Shown: one piece after another, positions 1 to 8,389 of the stretch | Layout of the letters: every line of letters begins with the position of its first letter | Position numbering within the stretch: the first letter of the stretch is position 1 | NCBI GenBank assembly: GCA_965243215.1 | Contig: CBDEUJ010000005.1 | Span: 1,302,001 to 1,366,000 of the forward strand | Source: JAJEFO01 sp009843725 | Lineage (GTDB): Bacteria > Pseudomonadota > Alphaproteobacteria > Rhodobacterales > Rhodobacteraceae | DNA: 64,000 nt | Reading direction: 5' to 3' | The notes under the pieces: model-generated | Database searches by the model: none | What the model was told of the DNA's origin: nothing | Seen by the model: only the letters and a program-made list of their open reading frames with translations | Position numbers and translations under genes: made by a program

Positions 1-200
1 GCTTCGATGCATCGCTGACGCTTCGCCCGACATGGGAGTGGGACGTCGCGGCCGGCGCTCTGATTGCTGCGGAAAGCGGCGCGCGCGTCAGTGACCGAAA
101 CGGCCGCAGCCCGAAATTCAACGGCGGCACACGCCAAGTGAACGGGTTGATCGCTGGCGGCCAAACCGTGCACCGAGAACTGCTGAAACGCCTGGCTTAG
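1..200 (+). CDS. Inositol monophosphatase family protein (CysQ-like), 3' end only
   Basis: The reading frame is open from the window edge (first whole codon at base 3) to a TAG at 198-200, giving the last 65 residues. It contains WEWDVAAGALI, the family's conserved C-terminal W-x-x-D-x-A-A-G motif, in which the Asp is a Mg2+ ligand, and then ESGARVSD. This places it in the Mg2+-dependent inositol monophosphatase superfamily. Alphaproteobacterial members of this type are usually CysQ, the 3'(2'),5'-bisphosphate nucleotidase that removes PAP in sulfur assimilation, but histidinol-phosphate and inositol phosphatases share the motif, so the substrate is not decided by this fragment. It converges on mutY with 42 bases between the stops. 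Confidence 0.8.
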   Translation, partial: FDASLTLRPTWEWDVAAGALIAAESGARVSDRNGRSPKFNGGTRQVNGLIAGGQTVHRELLKRLA

Positions 201-242
201 CTGCCGCGAGGCCGTCAGAACGGTTCGCGCGCACTTGGCCCT

Positions 243-1301
243 TCACGCCGCCAGTTCGGGCATGCAGTCCGCCACGATGTCCATGGCCTTGCGCATGACG
301 GAAGGCAGGTCCTCCCTGCGCAAGCCGGCCACGAAGTGCCCACAGCCAGGTTTCGCGTCGTCCTGCAGTTCCGCGACGCGCAACGAGAGGCGCAACTCGA
401 AATGCGTGAAGCCGTGCCGCACCTCGACGCCCGGATTCCGCCATTCGCCCTTGATCGGCGGCGCCTCCTCCGGCGGTTCCATGGTCCATTCCGTTCCCGG
501 CCAGCCCAGCATGCCTCCGAGAAGGCCTCTTTCCGGCCTCGTCTGCACCAACCACGCACCGTCCGCGCGTCGCGCCAGGTAGGCAATGCCGTAGCGCACG
601 GGCCTTGCCGGCTTGGCCGCTCTCTTCGGCAACTCCTGCTGACGGCCCGCCGCATTCGCCTTGCAGGCACGAACCCAGGGACAAATGCCGCAAGCCGGGG
701 ACTTCGGAGTGCAGACCGTGGCGCCCAGATCCATGACTGCCTGGGCATAGTCACCGGGGCGCTCGGCAGGGGTCAGCCGCGTCGCAAGGGCGACCAGTTC
801 GGGCTTTGCCTTGGGAAGCGGCGTCTCGACGCTGAACAGCCTGGACATGACCCGTTCCACGTTTCCGTCAACCACGGTCTCTGGCTTGTCGAACGCAATC
901 GCGGAAACGGCGGCGGCCGTGTATGGACCGACACCCGGCAGGCGCAGCAGGCGTTCATGCGTCTCTGGAAACCGGCCGTCGTGCTCCTGAACGATCGTTC
1001 GGGCGCACTTCAGGAGATTCCGCGCCCGCGCATAGTAGCCAAGGCCAGCCCACTCGGCCATGACATGCGCATCTTCGGCCGAAGCAAGCGTCCTGACATC
1101 CGGCCACCTCGCTACGAAGCGCAGGAAATAGGATCGAACGGCGGCCACCGTTGTCTGCTGAAGCATGATCTCGCTCAGCCAGACATGATACGGGTCGGGA
1201 GCAACGCCCGCCTTCGTCTCCGTCGGACCGACGCGCCAAGGCAGGTCGCGGGCATGGGCATCATACCACTTCAGCAGAGTGGTGGCGGAAGGGTCACGCA
1301 T
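243..1301 (-). CDS. mutY: A/G-specific adenine DNA glycosylase MutY
   Basis: A 352-residue protein that excises adenine mispaired with 8-oxoguanine, preventing G-to-T transversions (base-excision repair). The N-terminal HhH-GPD domain shows SEIMLQQTT with the catalytic Glu near residue 44, the helix-hairpin-helix LPGVGPYTA near 121-129 and VDGNVERV with the catalytic Asp near 145. The 4Fe-4S loop is C197-x6-C204-x2-C207-x5-C213. A NUDIX-like C-terminal domain for 8-oxoG recognition follows (about 230-352). Length matches the family. It is divergent from the dciA-like gene, with 88 bases between the starts, so the two share a promoter region. ATG start at 1301. Confidence 0.97.
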   Translation of the reverse strand: MRDPSATTLLKWYDAHARDLPWRVGPTETKAGVAPDPYHVWLSEIMLQQTTVAAVRSYFLRFVARWPDVRTLASAEDAHVMAEWAGLGYYARARNLLKCARTIVQEHDGRFPETHERLLRLPGVGPYTAAAVSAIAFDKPETVVDGNVERVMSRLFSVETPLPKAKPELVALATRLTPAERPGDYAQAVMDLGATVCTPKSPACGICPWVRACKANAAGRQQELPKRAAKPARPVRYGIAYLARRADGAWLVQTRPERGLLGGMLGWPGTEWTMEPPEEAPPIKGEWRNPGVEVRHGFTHFELRLSLRVAELQDDAKPGCGHFVAGLRREDLPSVMRKAMDIVADCMPELAA

Positions 1302-1389
1302 TGTTTATACCTCCGCCCGGGGCTTTGGACTGGCAACGGCGCACATGATCCCTAGAATAGAATGACGGCGGTCTTTCGGAAAGCAGGCA

Positions 1390-1908
1390 ATGAAGTCGCA
1401 AGGCAAGATGCAGGAACCAAGGCGCCGCCAACGCGGATTCGAGCGTGCCTCAAGCCTTGTCGCGGGCCGTGTCCGGGCGGCAGGAGAGCATCGCGGCTTT
1501 GCCGTTTCGCGACTTCTCACGCATTGGACCGAGGTGGCTGGCCCGGACATCGCTCGCATCTCGCGACCGGTTGAAGTCACCTATGGCCGCGGGCTCGGGG
1601 CCACCTTGACCCTCCTGACGACGGGTCCCGAGGCTCCGATGCTGGAAATGCAGAAGGACAAGATCCGCGAACGCGTGAACGCGTGCTACGGCTACGGCGC
1701 GATCGAGAAGGTCCGCATCACGCAGACCGCCGCGACCGGATTCGGCCCCCCCGACGCGATCCCGGGGCGCAAGGACAGGGACATCAGGGCGGCAAGGCCG
1801 ATTTCGGCCACGGCGAAAGAGGCGGCCGGCGGCATTCGGGACGAAGGTCTTCGCGAGGCGCTTGAACGTCTCGGGTCGAACGTCCTATTCGACGAGAAAA
1901 GCAAATGA
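1390..1908 (+). CDS. DUF721 / DciA-like protein
   Basis: A 172-residue protein with the DUF721 signature in its N-terminal half (LLTHWTEVAGPDIARISRP, about residues 38-56). DciA proteins of this family load and activate the replicative helicase DnaB in bacteria that lack DnaC, and some alphaproteobacterial members have only been annotated as DUF721. The C-terminal part (about 110-172) is Ala/Arg/Glu-rich and poorly defined. It is encoded just upstream of the dsbA-like gene (10 bases from the TGA to its ATG) and divergently from mutY, an order common in Rhodobacterales. A second in-frame ATG at 1408 is a possible alternative start. The DUF721 assignment is firm; a helicase-loading role is inferred from the family. 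Confidence 0.85.
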   Translation: MKSQGKMQEPRRRQRGFERASSLVAGRVRAAGEHRGFAVSRLLTHWTEVAGPDIARISRPVEVTYGRGLGATLTLLTTGPEAPMLEMQKDKIRERVNACYGYGAIEKVRITQTAATGFGPPDAIPGRKDRDIRAARPISATAKEAAGGIRDEGLREALERLGSNVLFDEKSK

Positions 1909-1918
1909 GGTTTCGGCC

Positions 1919-2587
1919 ATGATCCGACGATTGAAGATTCTTGCCGCGCTGGCCGCTGTCGCCTTCGCGACCACGCACGTCCTCTCCGAACGCAACGTGC
2001 TGGCCGGCCTCGCCGGCCAGGCCATGGCGCAGGACGCCAAGGACATCGACACATCGATGATCAAGGAGATGACGCTCGGCAACCCGGACGCGGCGGTGAC
2101 CGTGGTCGAGTATGCCTCCTTCACCTGTCCGCATTGCGCGACGTTCCATGCCGGACCGTACAAGAAGCTCAAGGCCGAGTACATTGATCCCGGACTGATC
2201 AACTTCGTCTACCGCGAGGTCTACTTTGACCGCTTCGGTCTTTGGGCCGGAATCACTGCACGTTGCGGAGAAGACGCCGAGAGCAGGTATTTCGGCATCG
2301 TCGAAATGCTCTACGAGCAGCAGCGGGACTGGGCGGCTGGCAGTGGCGCCCAGGAGATCGTCGACAGGCTCCGCAAGATCGGCAAGACGGCCGGGCTGAC
2401 GGATGCGGACCTTGACAGGTGCTTCACCGACGGCGACCGGGCGCAGGCGCTCTACGCTCTTTACCTGCAAAACTCGGAAGAGGATGGCGTCAGATCCACG
2501 CCAAGTTTCGTCATTGACGGCAAGCTACATGGCAACATGTCATATGCCGAGTTGAAGGCCCTGATTGATGAGGCGCTCGACGGGTGA
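1919..2587 (+). CDS. DsbA-family thiol:disulfide oxidoreductase
   Basis: A 222-residue exported thioredoxin-fold protein. Residues 1-37 form a signal peptide (basic MIRRLK, an Ala/Val-rich core, likely cleavage after AMAQ). The active site is C70-P-H-C73, the classical DsbA CPHC, in ASFTCPHCATFH. The cis-Pro loop is seen in RSTPSFVIDG near the C terminus. It should introduce or shuffle disulfides in periplasmic proteins. The reading frame extends upstream to 1862 inside the dciA-like gene, but the ATG at 1919 gives the proper signal peptide and lies behind a GAGG. Thioredoxin_4-type alphaproteobacterial paralogues vary in redox partner, so DsbA versus a BdbD-like role is not settled. Confidence 0.9.
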   Translation: MIRRLKILAALAAVAFATTHVLSERNVLAGLAGQAMAQDAKDIDTSMIKEMTLGNPDAAVTVVEYASFTCPHCATFHAGPYKKLKAEYIDPGLINFVYREVYFDRFGLWAGITARCGEDAESRYFGIVEMLYEQQRDWAAGSGAQEIVDRLRKIGKTAGLTDADLDRCFTDGDRAQALYALYLQNSEEDGVRSTPSFVIDGKLHGNMSYAELKALIDEALDG

Positions 2588-2626
2588 CGGCGCCCCTGCT
2601 CGCGGATGTGGCGGCAAGTTTCTGTG

Positions 2627-2878
2627 TCATGTGCCGTCGGACCAAATACGGAATCCTTGGGCAAGACACAGATTATCGAGAGTGCCGGCGCAGGGTGCCA
2701 TCTCGGGCCACTTTCCCTTGTGCACCTTCAGCGCGATCTCCTGGAGGGCGCAGGGCGGCACGTGGACCGTTGCGCCTCCTTCGAGCTTGTGCCGCGCCTC
2801 CGACGTCAATTGCGACGGCGAAACCAGGGACCAGGCCAACACATGCGTGTCGATCAAGACAGTGCTCAAGCACCACAC
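2627..2878 (-). pseudogene. Truncated VapC-like PIN-domain toxin
   Basis: An 83-codon frame beginning at a GTG that resembles only the first half of a VapC PIN toxin. It has VLIDTHVLAWSL with the first catalytic Asp, then a CALQEIALKVHKGKW stretch with the conserved Glu. Family members run about 125-135 residues with further acidic residues (typically in a DPFDRxL motif). Those are missing, and the frame ends after WSDGT, close to the end of the dsbA-like gene. PIN domains are Mg2+-dependent RNases, and without the second acidic half this one is unlikely to be active. It overlaps the end of the antitoxin remnant upstream. Confidence 0.65.
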
Positions 2879-3091
2879 TCCGCAAGCTCATCCTTGGTCA
2901 TTGGCTCGGAGAAGTCGGGGACGCTGTCTGGGCTCACGACCCCCTCAAGAAGGCCAAGACGCCTGCAACCCCATGGGCACAATCCGCGCGGCCGGAACCC
3001 CGTCGCGCGCGATGATGACTTCCTCGCCGGCATCAACAGCGGCGAGAAGCTGCGACAGCTTCGCCTTCGCCTCGGCGAGTTTCATTTGCAT
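2866..3091 (-). pseudogene. Frameshifted Phd/YefM-type antitoxin (VapB partner)
   Basis: The frame starts at ATG 3091 behind a good GAGGAGA and reads MQMKLAEAKAKLSQLL then GEEVIIARDGVPAARIVPM, the usual N-terminal DNA-binding half of Phd/YefM antitoxins. It then stops early at 2945. One base out of frame the family's normal tail continues (RRLGLLEGVV, then VPDFSEPMTKDELAE) to a TGA at 2868-2866 that overlaps the toxin start. The simplest explanation is one extra G in the G4 run at 2969-2972 (C4 on the + strand). With the toxin truncated as well, the module is a remnant. Confidence 0.65.
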
Positions 3092-3262
3092 CGCGACATC
3101 TCCTCGCACGGCATGGACCAACCTTAGACCAGTGTGCGTCCCGGTGCAGGGACGGCCTTGGGTTGGGCCGCGCTGACGTAGCCGCTTGCCCGGACCCGCC
3201 CGAAGCGCACCCGAGTGCAATTCCGTTGCCATCATTTTCCTCGCGACCACTCCTGGACACAT

Positions 3263-3454
3263 TCATCGCCTTGGCGGGCACCTCGGACCTGCTGACAGAG
3301 GAAGAACTGCGGAAGATGACAGAACGCAGTCTGGACTTCGGCTGAATCGCTGCGGCAAGGCGCGCAGCTCGTTCGCCAGCGTCTCTTCGCTGGAATACGT
3401 CGAGACGGCCGTCTTGCCCGAGAACCAAGGATTGTCGATCTTGAACGGCAACAT
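3263..3454 (-). CDS. Short unrecognised ORF after lpxK
   Basis: A 63-codon frame starting 15 bases after the lpxK stop on the same strand. The first 40 residues (MLPFKIDNPWFSGKTAV, then SSEETLANELRALPQRF) have protein-like composition, while the Ser/Pro/Arg-rich tail does not. I recognise no family, and there is no strong ribosome-binding site. It could be a genuine small gene co-transcribed with lpxK, the start of a gene truncated by the rearrangement that left the vapBC remnant next door, or chance. The + strand here (3163-3345) also has an open frame ending TEEELRKMTERSLDFG, equally unassigned. Confidence 0.25.
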   Translation of the reverse strand: MLPFKIDNPWFSGKTAVSTYSSEETLANELRALPQRFSRSPDCVLSSSAVLPLSAGPRCPPRR

Positions 3455-3469
3455 CGCCGTGCCGCATTT

Positions 3470-4486
3470 TCAGTTGGAGACATCCTCGGACTCCGTTGGC
3501 GCAGCCACCTGCAGACCGGCAAGCGCTGCGTCGAAGACTGAGGCGTCATCCATTGCCAGCCGCACCGGCAAGGTCAGGACACCTTGGCGGGATGCGGATG
3601 GCAAGCGCACTGCATCCTTTTCCGTCGTCACAAGCTGTGCCGACAGCGAGCGCGCATCTCGTTCCAGGCGCGCAATCAATGCATCACCCAGCGGCTGATG
3701 GTCATCCAGAGCCTTGGCGCGCACGAGTTCGGCCCCGAGGCTCCTGAGCGTTGCGAAGAACTTTTCCGGGCGTCCGATGCCGGCAAACGCAAAAACCCGC
3801 AGATCCTTCCAGTCCATGCCGGTCGGCAGGACCTCAAGGCATCCTTTCGCGTGGGGCACCGAAATTGCATCGCCCCACATCCTCTCGAATCTCTCCTGCG
3901 CGTCAGGGTTGCCGATCGAGAGCACAAGATCCGCCCGCGCCAGACCCGCCGCCACCGGCTCGCGCAAAGGGCCTGCCGGCATGACGCGCCCGTTGCCGAA
4001 CCCCGTTTCCGCGTCGACCACGACAATGTTCAGGTCCCTGGCAACGCTTGGATTCTGCAGCCCGTCGTCCATGATGACCACGCGCGCGCCCGCAGCCTCG
4101 GCCGCCCGCACGGCCGCGGCACGGTTTCGCGCAATCCATGTGGGCGCAAAGGCAGAAACCAGAAGGGGTTCGTCGCCGACGTCGTCTGCGCCATGATGTC
4201 GCTCATCGACGCGCAAGGGACCTCTTTCGCTTCCTCGGTAGCCTCGCGCAACCACATGCGTGCCCGCCCCCAGGCGTTCGACCAACGAGATGACGGTCGG
4301 CGTCTTGCCGGTGCCGCCAACGTTGATGTTGCCGACGCAGATCACGGGGATGCCGGCCCGGTAACCCGTCCCGCGTGCGATTCGGCGCGCCGTGACGACC
4401 GCCCAGACTGCCGCCAAGGGCGCCAGCAGCCGGGCCTGCCATCCCGGCCTGTCGGACGGGTTGGCCCAGAACGACGGCGGACGCAT
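3470..4486 (-). CDS. lpxK: Tetraacyldisaccharide 4'-kinase LpxK
   Basis: A membrane-associated P-loop kinase that phosphorylates the 4' position of the lipid A disaccharide, the step before Kdo transfer. An N-terminal membrane-binding helix (LLAPLAAVWAVVTARR) is followed by the Walker A GNINVGGTGKTP near residues 51-62. VARGYRGSERGP and VIMDDGLQNPS follow, both typical of LpxK. The 338-residue length is normal. The frame can start at GTG 4489 or ATG 4486; the ATG is chosen because it forms a TGATG overlap with the end of an upstream open frame, a coupling arrangement usual after waaA. The expected upstream waaA is absent (see the next entry). Confidence 0.95.
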   Translation of the reverse strand: MRPPSFWANPSDRPGWQARLLAPLAAVWAVVTARRIARGTGYRAGIPVICVGNINVGGTGKTPTVISLVERLGAGTHVVARGYRGSERGPLRVDERHHGADDVGDEPLLVSAFAPTWIARNRAAAVRAAEAAGARVVIMDDGLQNPSVARDLNIVVVDAETGFGNGRVMPAGPLREPVAAGLARADLVLSIGNPDAQERFERMWGDAISVPHAKGCLEVLPTGMDWKDLRVFAFAGIGRPEKFFATLRSLGAELVRAKALDDHQPLGDALIARLERDARSLSAQLVTTEKDAVRLPSASRQGVLTLPVRLAMDDASVFDAALAGLQVAAPTESEDVSN

Positions 4487-4489
4487 CAC

Positions 4490-4945
4490 GCCTTACCCGA
4501 TACCTGGCGGGCCGACCGGACAAAGCCGTTCACTCGCCCTGCCATCACGGTCGTGCCTTCGGCTGCTGCACTTCGGGTGGTTGGCATGCGTGGCCGGACC
4601 TCTTCCTCCGGCCCGAAAGGCAGGTGCCGCGTCGCGCGGCGCGGACACGGCATGGTCCGGCTGCAAGGAAGAATCAGTTCAGGAAATTCATGCGTGACTG
4701 AACTGTCAGCATCGCGGGTGGCCTGTCGGAGTGACGCTCGAACAGCAGGGCGGGCTGGCGGCCCGCCGAATCTCTGAAACCCGCCAGCGCGAGGCATTCG
4801 CCAGGCCAAGGCGCCCGGAATCAAGGGGCGGCGCATGAAAGGGCGTCCGGGACTGGCACATCCCCACCACGAGGTGCGACTGCGTTTGCAACCCCGACGA
4901 CCAGAGACGTCGATGCGGACTTACATTCAGTCACGTGCATAACTC
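4490..4945. other. Gap where waaA would be expected
   Basis: About 455 bases separate the lpxK start from the DUF4170 gene. In many alphaproteobacteria waaA (Kdo transferase, about 1.2 kb) sits exactly here. No waaA similarity was seen in any frame. A 116-codon frame on the - strand (4486-4836) ends in the TGATG overlap with lpxK, and its final residues (TVMAGRVNGFVRSARQ) could be a degenerate C-terminal scrap, but this is weak. A GC-rich inverted repeat (GGGCTGGCGGCCCGCC region, near 4750-4766) is the only other structure noticed. Confidence 0.4.
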
Positions 4946-4948
4946 CTG

Positions 4949-5194
4949 TCAGTTGCCCAGCTCCACGGTGGAAGACGCCTCGGCGTCTTCGTCCCGGAGC
5001 CGGTGCAGGTGTGCAATGAAATACCGCATATGCGCATTGTCCACGGTTCGCTGCGCCTCTGCTTTCCACGCGTTGTAGGCCGTTTGATAGTCCGGGAAAA
5101 TCCCCACCACATGGATGTCGTCGACGTTCCGGAACACGCTCCTTGCCGGATCGACAAGTTCGCCGCCAAAGACGAGATGCAACCGTTGAGCCAT
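4949..5194 (-). CDS. DUF4170 domain protein
   Basis: An 81-residue protein matching the small DUF4170 family: MAQRLHLVFGGELVDP, then DIHVVGIFPDYQTAYNAW and VDNAHMRYFIAHLHRL. Its function is unknown. The family is nearly confined to alphaproteobacteria and is typically encoded between a CysQ/inositol-monophosphatase gene and the waaA-lpxK pair, which suggests a link to lipid A or envelope synthesis. No signal peptide or membrane segment is seen, so it is probably cytoplasmic. A start at 5194 is supported by a purine-rich GGAGGAGCGC immediately upstream. Confidence 0.9.
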   Translation of the reverse strand: MAQRLHLVFGGELVDPARSVFRNVDDIHVVGIFPDYQTAYNAWKAEAQRTVDNAHMRYFIAHLHRLRDEDAEASSTVELGN

Positions 5195-5283
5195 TGCGCT
5201 CCTCCTCCAAATGTCCTGCCAAGGCTAGACCGCGCCCGTCAGCCGTCAAGCGCCAGACTGAATGCCGTGCCGGAATCCCTCGC

Positions 5284-6027
5284 CTAACGCACCGTCAGCC
5301 TTTCGCGGCCACGTGCGCTCAGCAAATGGCAGTCACCTCCGTCAAACACGACGGGGACAATGGGGCGCCCCATGGCGGCGCCAGCATCGATATTGACGCG
5401 GTTGCCATAATGCGTGGGCGCATGAACCGGCGTGTGTCCGTGCACGATCAGCGCCTCGTGATCATCGCGACACCAGTGGAACTCCTCCCGGATCCAGACC
5501 AGGTCGTCCACGTCCTGCTCGTCCATCGGAATGCCGGGACGAATGCCCGCATGAACGAAGATCATCCCGTCTTCGCGATGCCAGTACGGAAGCGCCGCAA
5601 GAAACTCGCGATGGGAGCCAGGCACGAGGGATCTCGCCTGCGCAAAGAGGGACGCGGTGTCCTCCGGAACGTCTCGCTCCAGCCCGTAGGACGCAAGCGT
5701 CGCCTTCCCTCCCATGCCCGTGCTTAGCCAGAACCAGGCGTTCTGAATCCCTGCAGAGGAATCCGTGTCGCACGACAGGAACTCGGCGAAACACCGGTCG
5801 TGATTGCCGCAAAGCACGATCCAGTCCTCGCCGCGCGCGATGCCGTCGATCAGAAACTGGATGACGCCTCTCGCATTCGGCCCGCGATCCACGAGGTCGC
5901 CGACATGCACGATTTTCCCGCAAGCGCCTCCGACACGCGCACGGTCCTTGGCAATCAAGGCATGCGCCGCCTTCAACTGGTCGAGGTGTCCGTGGATGTC
6001 TCCGATTGCGTAGATCATTGCGCGCAC
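5284..6027 (-). CDS. Calcineurin-like metallophosphatase (PPP-type serine/threonine phosphatase)
   Basis: A 247-residue cytoplasmic phosphoesterase with the full PPP signature: GDIHGH near residue 9, GDLVDRGPN near 44 and LCGNHD near 73, followed by a His ligand in FVHAGIRPG and VHGHTPVH near the C terminus. These supply the two-metal site. Bacterial relatives include PrpA/PrpB-type protein phosphatases and ApaH-like diadenosine tetraphosphatases, and the substrate cannot be told from sequence. The gene begins directly after the aquaporin stop (no gap), so it is the distal gene of a serC-serA-aquaporin-phosphatase run. Either ATG 6027 or the ATG three codons later may be used. Confidence 0.88.
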   Translation of the reverse strand: MRAMIYAIGDIHGHLDQLKAAHALIAKDRARVGGACGKIVHVGDLVDRGPNARGVIQFLIDGIARGEDWIVLCGNHDRCFAEFLSCDTDSSAGIQNAWFWLSTGMGGKATLASYGLERDVPEDTASLFAQARSLVPGSHREFLAALPYWHREDGMIFVHAGIRPGIPMDEQDVDDLVWIREEFHWCRDDHEALIVHGHTPVHAPTHYGNRVNIDAGAAMGRPIVPVVFDGGDCHLLSARGRERLTVR

Positions 6028-6705
6028 TCAGCTTCCTGCCGAAGCATTGTCTCTCTTGAAGAGCCAGTGTGCAAACAGGCAGGCCACGACGGCCCCGAAC
6101 AGTTCCGCTGCAACGAAGCCCGGAACGTCCATGGGGCGAATGCCCGAAAAGCTGTCCGTGAATCCCCGGGCAATCGCGACGGCGGGATTGGCGAACGAAG
6201 TCGACGAAGTGAACCAGTAGGCAGCCCCGATGAAGAGTCCGACAAGCCAGGGCACGGCTTCAGGTCGCTGCCGAATGCCCGCCAGGATGACCAGCACCAG
6301 CCCGAATGCCGCCACCGCTTCCGCAAGCCACATCGCGCCGCCTGTTCGCACTGTCGTTGAAGCCTGGATGACCGGTTGCGCGAACATCAGGTGCGCAAGA
6401 AACGTGCCCGACACGCCTCCGGCGATCTGGGTGATCGCGAACGCCAGGGCACGGAGACCGGAAATCTCGCGCCTGATCAGGAAAGCGAGCGTGACGGCCG
6501 GATTGAAATGCGCACCGGAAACCGGGCCAAGGGTCGTGATCAGAACGACCAGGACTGCCCCGGTCGGAAGGGCGTTGCAGAGGAGCTGAAGTGCAACGTC
6601 GTCCGTCAGCCGCTCGGCCATGATGCCCGAACCAACGACGGTTGCGACCAGAATCCCCGTGCCCATTGCCTCGGATGCAAGATGACGGATCGGAATCCCT
6701 TCCAT
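6028..6705 (-). CDS. Aquaporin / MIP-family channel
   Basis: A 225-residue integral membrane channel with six predicted helices and the two half-helix pore motifs of the MIP family: GAHFNPAVTLA near residue 64, and a second repeat TSSTSFANPAVAIARGF where the canonical NPA is kept but the usual downstream Arg sits in AIARGF. Sequence around the second motif resembles the AqpS/AqpZ-like group found near arsenic genes in some rhizobia, but no arsenic genes are here, so water, glycerol or a metalloid are all possible solutes. The ATG at 6705 overlaps the serA stop as TGATG; a GTG at 6708 is an alternative. Translational coupling to serA is likely. Confidence 0.9.
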   Translation of the reverse strand: MEGIPIRHLASEAMGTGILVATVVGSGIMAERLTDDVALQLLCNALPTGAVLVVLITTLGPVSGAHFNPAVTLAFLIRREISGLRALAFAITQIAGGVSGTFLAHLMFAQPVIQASTTVRTGGAMWLAEAVAAFGLVLVILAGIRQRPEAVPWLVGLFIGAAYWFTSSTSFANPAVAIARGFTDSFSGIRPMDVPGFVAAELFGAVVACLFAHWLFKRDNASAGS

Positions 6706-8300
6706 CACGCCACGTCGAATTGCAGTGGGCGAACCTGGCCAAAGAGTCCGGTATCGCGCAACTGGTCCAGCGCCGCATGGGGAACAGGCTCGTCGACGTA
6801 GAGAAGCGCGATCGCGTCGCCGTTCTTCTCGGACCGGCCCAGCGTGAAGTTCGCGATGTTGACGCCGCTCGAACCAAGGGTGGTGCCGAGAGTTCCGATG
6901 ATTCCCGGGACGTCCTCGTTTGTCGTGTAGACCATGTGCGCGCCGATCTCCGCGTCGATGTTGATGCCCTTGATCTGGATGAACCTGGGCTTGCCGTCGC
7001 TGAACACAGTTCCTGCGATTGACCGCGCCCGATCATCGGTGACGATTGTCAGCTTGATGTAGGCGTCAAAGACACCTGACTTGGCTTGGGTCGTCGTCGA
7101 GCACCTGATGCCCCGATCCTTCGCAATGACCGGCGCCGAGACCATGTTCACGTCCTCGTTGGACGCCTTCAGGATCCCTGCCATCGCCGCAGCGTTCAAG
7201 GCATCCGTGTTCATGCTGGCCACCTCCCCGTCAAACAGCAGGTTGACGGCCCGGATCGGCTCGTCGGTGAGCTGTCCGACAAAGGTGCCGAGGTGATCCG
7301 CAAGCTTGACCCAAGGGCCCATGACCTTGGCTTCCTCTCCGGTGATCGAGGGCATGTTTATCGCGTTGGTGACAGCGCCCGTCAGCAGGAAATCCGACAT
7401 CTGTTCGGCCACCTGGATGGCCACGTTCTCCTGTGCTTCCGTCGTCGAGGCGCCAAGATGCGGCGTCACGACGACATTCGGCAGGTTGAAGAGCGGAGAA
7501 CGGGTCGCAGGTTCCTCTGCGAACACGTCAAACGCCGCGCCTGCCACATGTCCCGATTCGAGCGCCTGGGCCAGCGCGGCCTCGTCAACCAGGCCGCCAC
7601 GCGCGCAGTTGATCACGCGCGCTCCGGGCTTCACGCGCCTGATCGCGTCCGCGGAGAGAATGTTGCGCGTCCTGTCGGTCAGCGGCACGTGAAGGGTGAT
7701 GAAGTCGGACCGGGCCAGCAACTCGTCCAGATCGACCTTCTCGACGCCAAGCTTCTCGGCACGCTCCTCTGTAAGGAACGGATCATGCGCAATCACCTTC
7801 ATCCGCAGCCCGCGCGCGCGCGCGATGACGATCGAGCCAATGTTGCCGGCACCGATCACGCCTAGCGTCTTGGCTGTCAACTCCACGCCGAGGAAGCGCG
7901 ACTTCTCCCACTTTCCGGCGTGCGTTGAGACGTTCGCCGCCGGAATCTGGCGGGCGACCGCAAACATCAGGGCAATTGCATGCTCGGCGGTGGTGATTGA
8001 ATTGCCGAACGGCGTGTTCATCACGATCACGCCCTTCTTCGACGCGACGGGGACCTCCACGTTGTCGACGCCAATTCCCGCGCGACCCACTACCTTGAGC
8101 CTGGATGCCGCGTCGAGGAGTTTCGCGGTCACCTTGGTCGCGGACCGTATGGCCAGCCCGTCGTACTCGCCTATGGCCTCAAGCAGGCGACCCTTGTCCC
8201 TCCCCAACCCGGGCTCGAACGTCACGTCCACGCCCCTGTTCCTGAATGTCCGGACCGCTGCTTCGGAAAGATTGTCGCTTACCAGCACCTTTGGAGTCAT
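6705..8300 (-). CDS. serA: D-3-phosphoglycerate dehydrogenase
   Basis: A 531-residue enzyme for the first step of phosphorylated serine synthesis (3-phosphoglycerate to 3-phosphohydroxypyruvate, NAD-dependent). Residues 1-100 and 285-315 form the substrate domain. The NAD fold shows GVIGAGNIGSIV near 145. INCARGGLVDE carries the catalytic Arg and VTPHLGAST the catalytic His with its Glu partner. An intervening allosteric substrate-binding domain is followed by a C-terminal ACT domain (about 455-531, GIIGTLGTTLG), the full-length type usually inhibited by serine. The frame extends upstream to 8498, but ATG 8300 gives the family N terminus MTPKVLVSDNLSE. It lies 89 bases after serC. Confidence 0.97.
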   Translation of the reverse strand: MTPKVLVSDNLSEAAVRTFRNRGVDVTFEPGLGRDKGRLLEAIGEYDGLAIRSATKVTAKLLDAASRLKVVGRAGIGVDNVEVPVASKKGVIVMNTPFGNSITTAEHAIALMFAVARQIPAANVSTHAGKWEKSRFLGVELTAKTLGVIGAGNIGSIVIARARGLRMKVIAHDPFLTEERAEKLGVEKVDLDELLARSDFITLHVPLTDRTRNILSADAIRRVKPGARVINCARGGLVDEAALAQALESGHVAGAAFDVFAEEPATRSPLFNLPNVVVTPHLGASTTEAQENVAIQVAEQMSDFLLTGAVTNAINMPSITGEEAKVMGPWVKLADHLGTFVGQLTDEPIRAVNLLFDGEVASMNTDALNAAAMAGILKASNEDVNMVSAPVIAKDRGIRCSTTTQAKSGVFDAYIKLTIVTDDRARSIAGTVFSDGKPRFIQIKGINIDAEIGAHMVYTTNEDVPGIIGTLGTTLGSSGVNIANFTLGRSEKNGDAIALLYVDEPVPHAALDQLRDTGLFGQVRPLQFDVA

Positions 8301-8389
8301 CGCTGCCTGTTCCTCTCTTGTCTTCACGTGCAATGCGTCGGCCGACCCGGCGCTTTGCCATGGCCCGCAGCTTGCGCAAGTTCCCGGCC

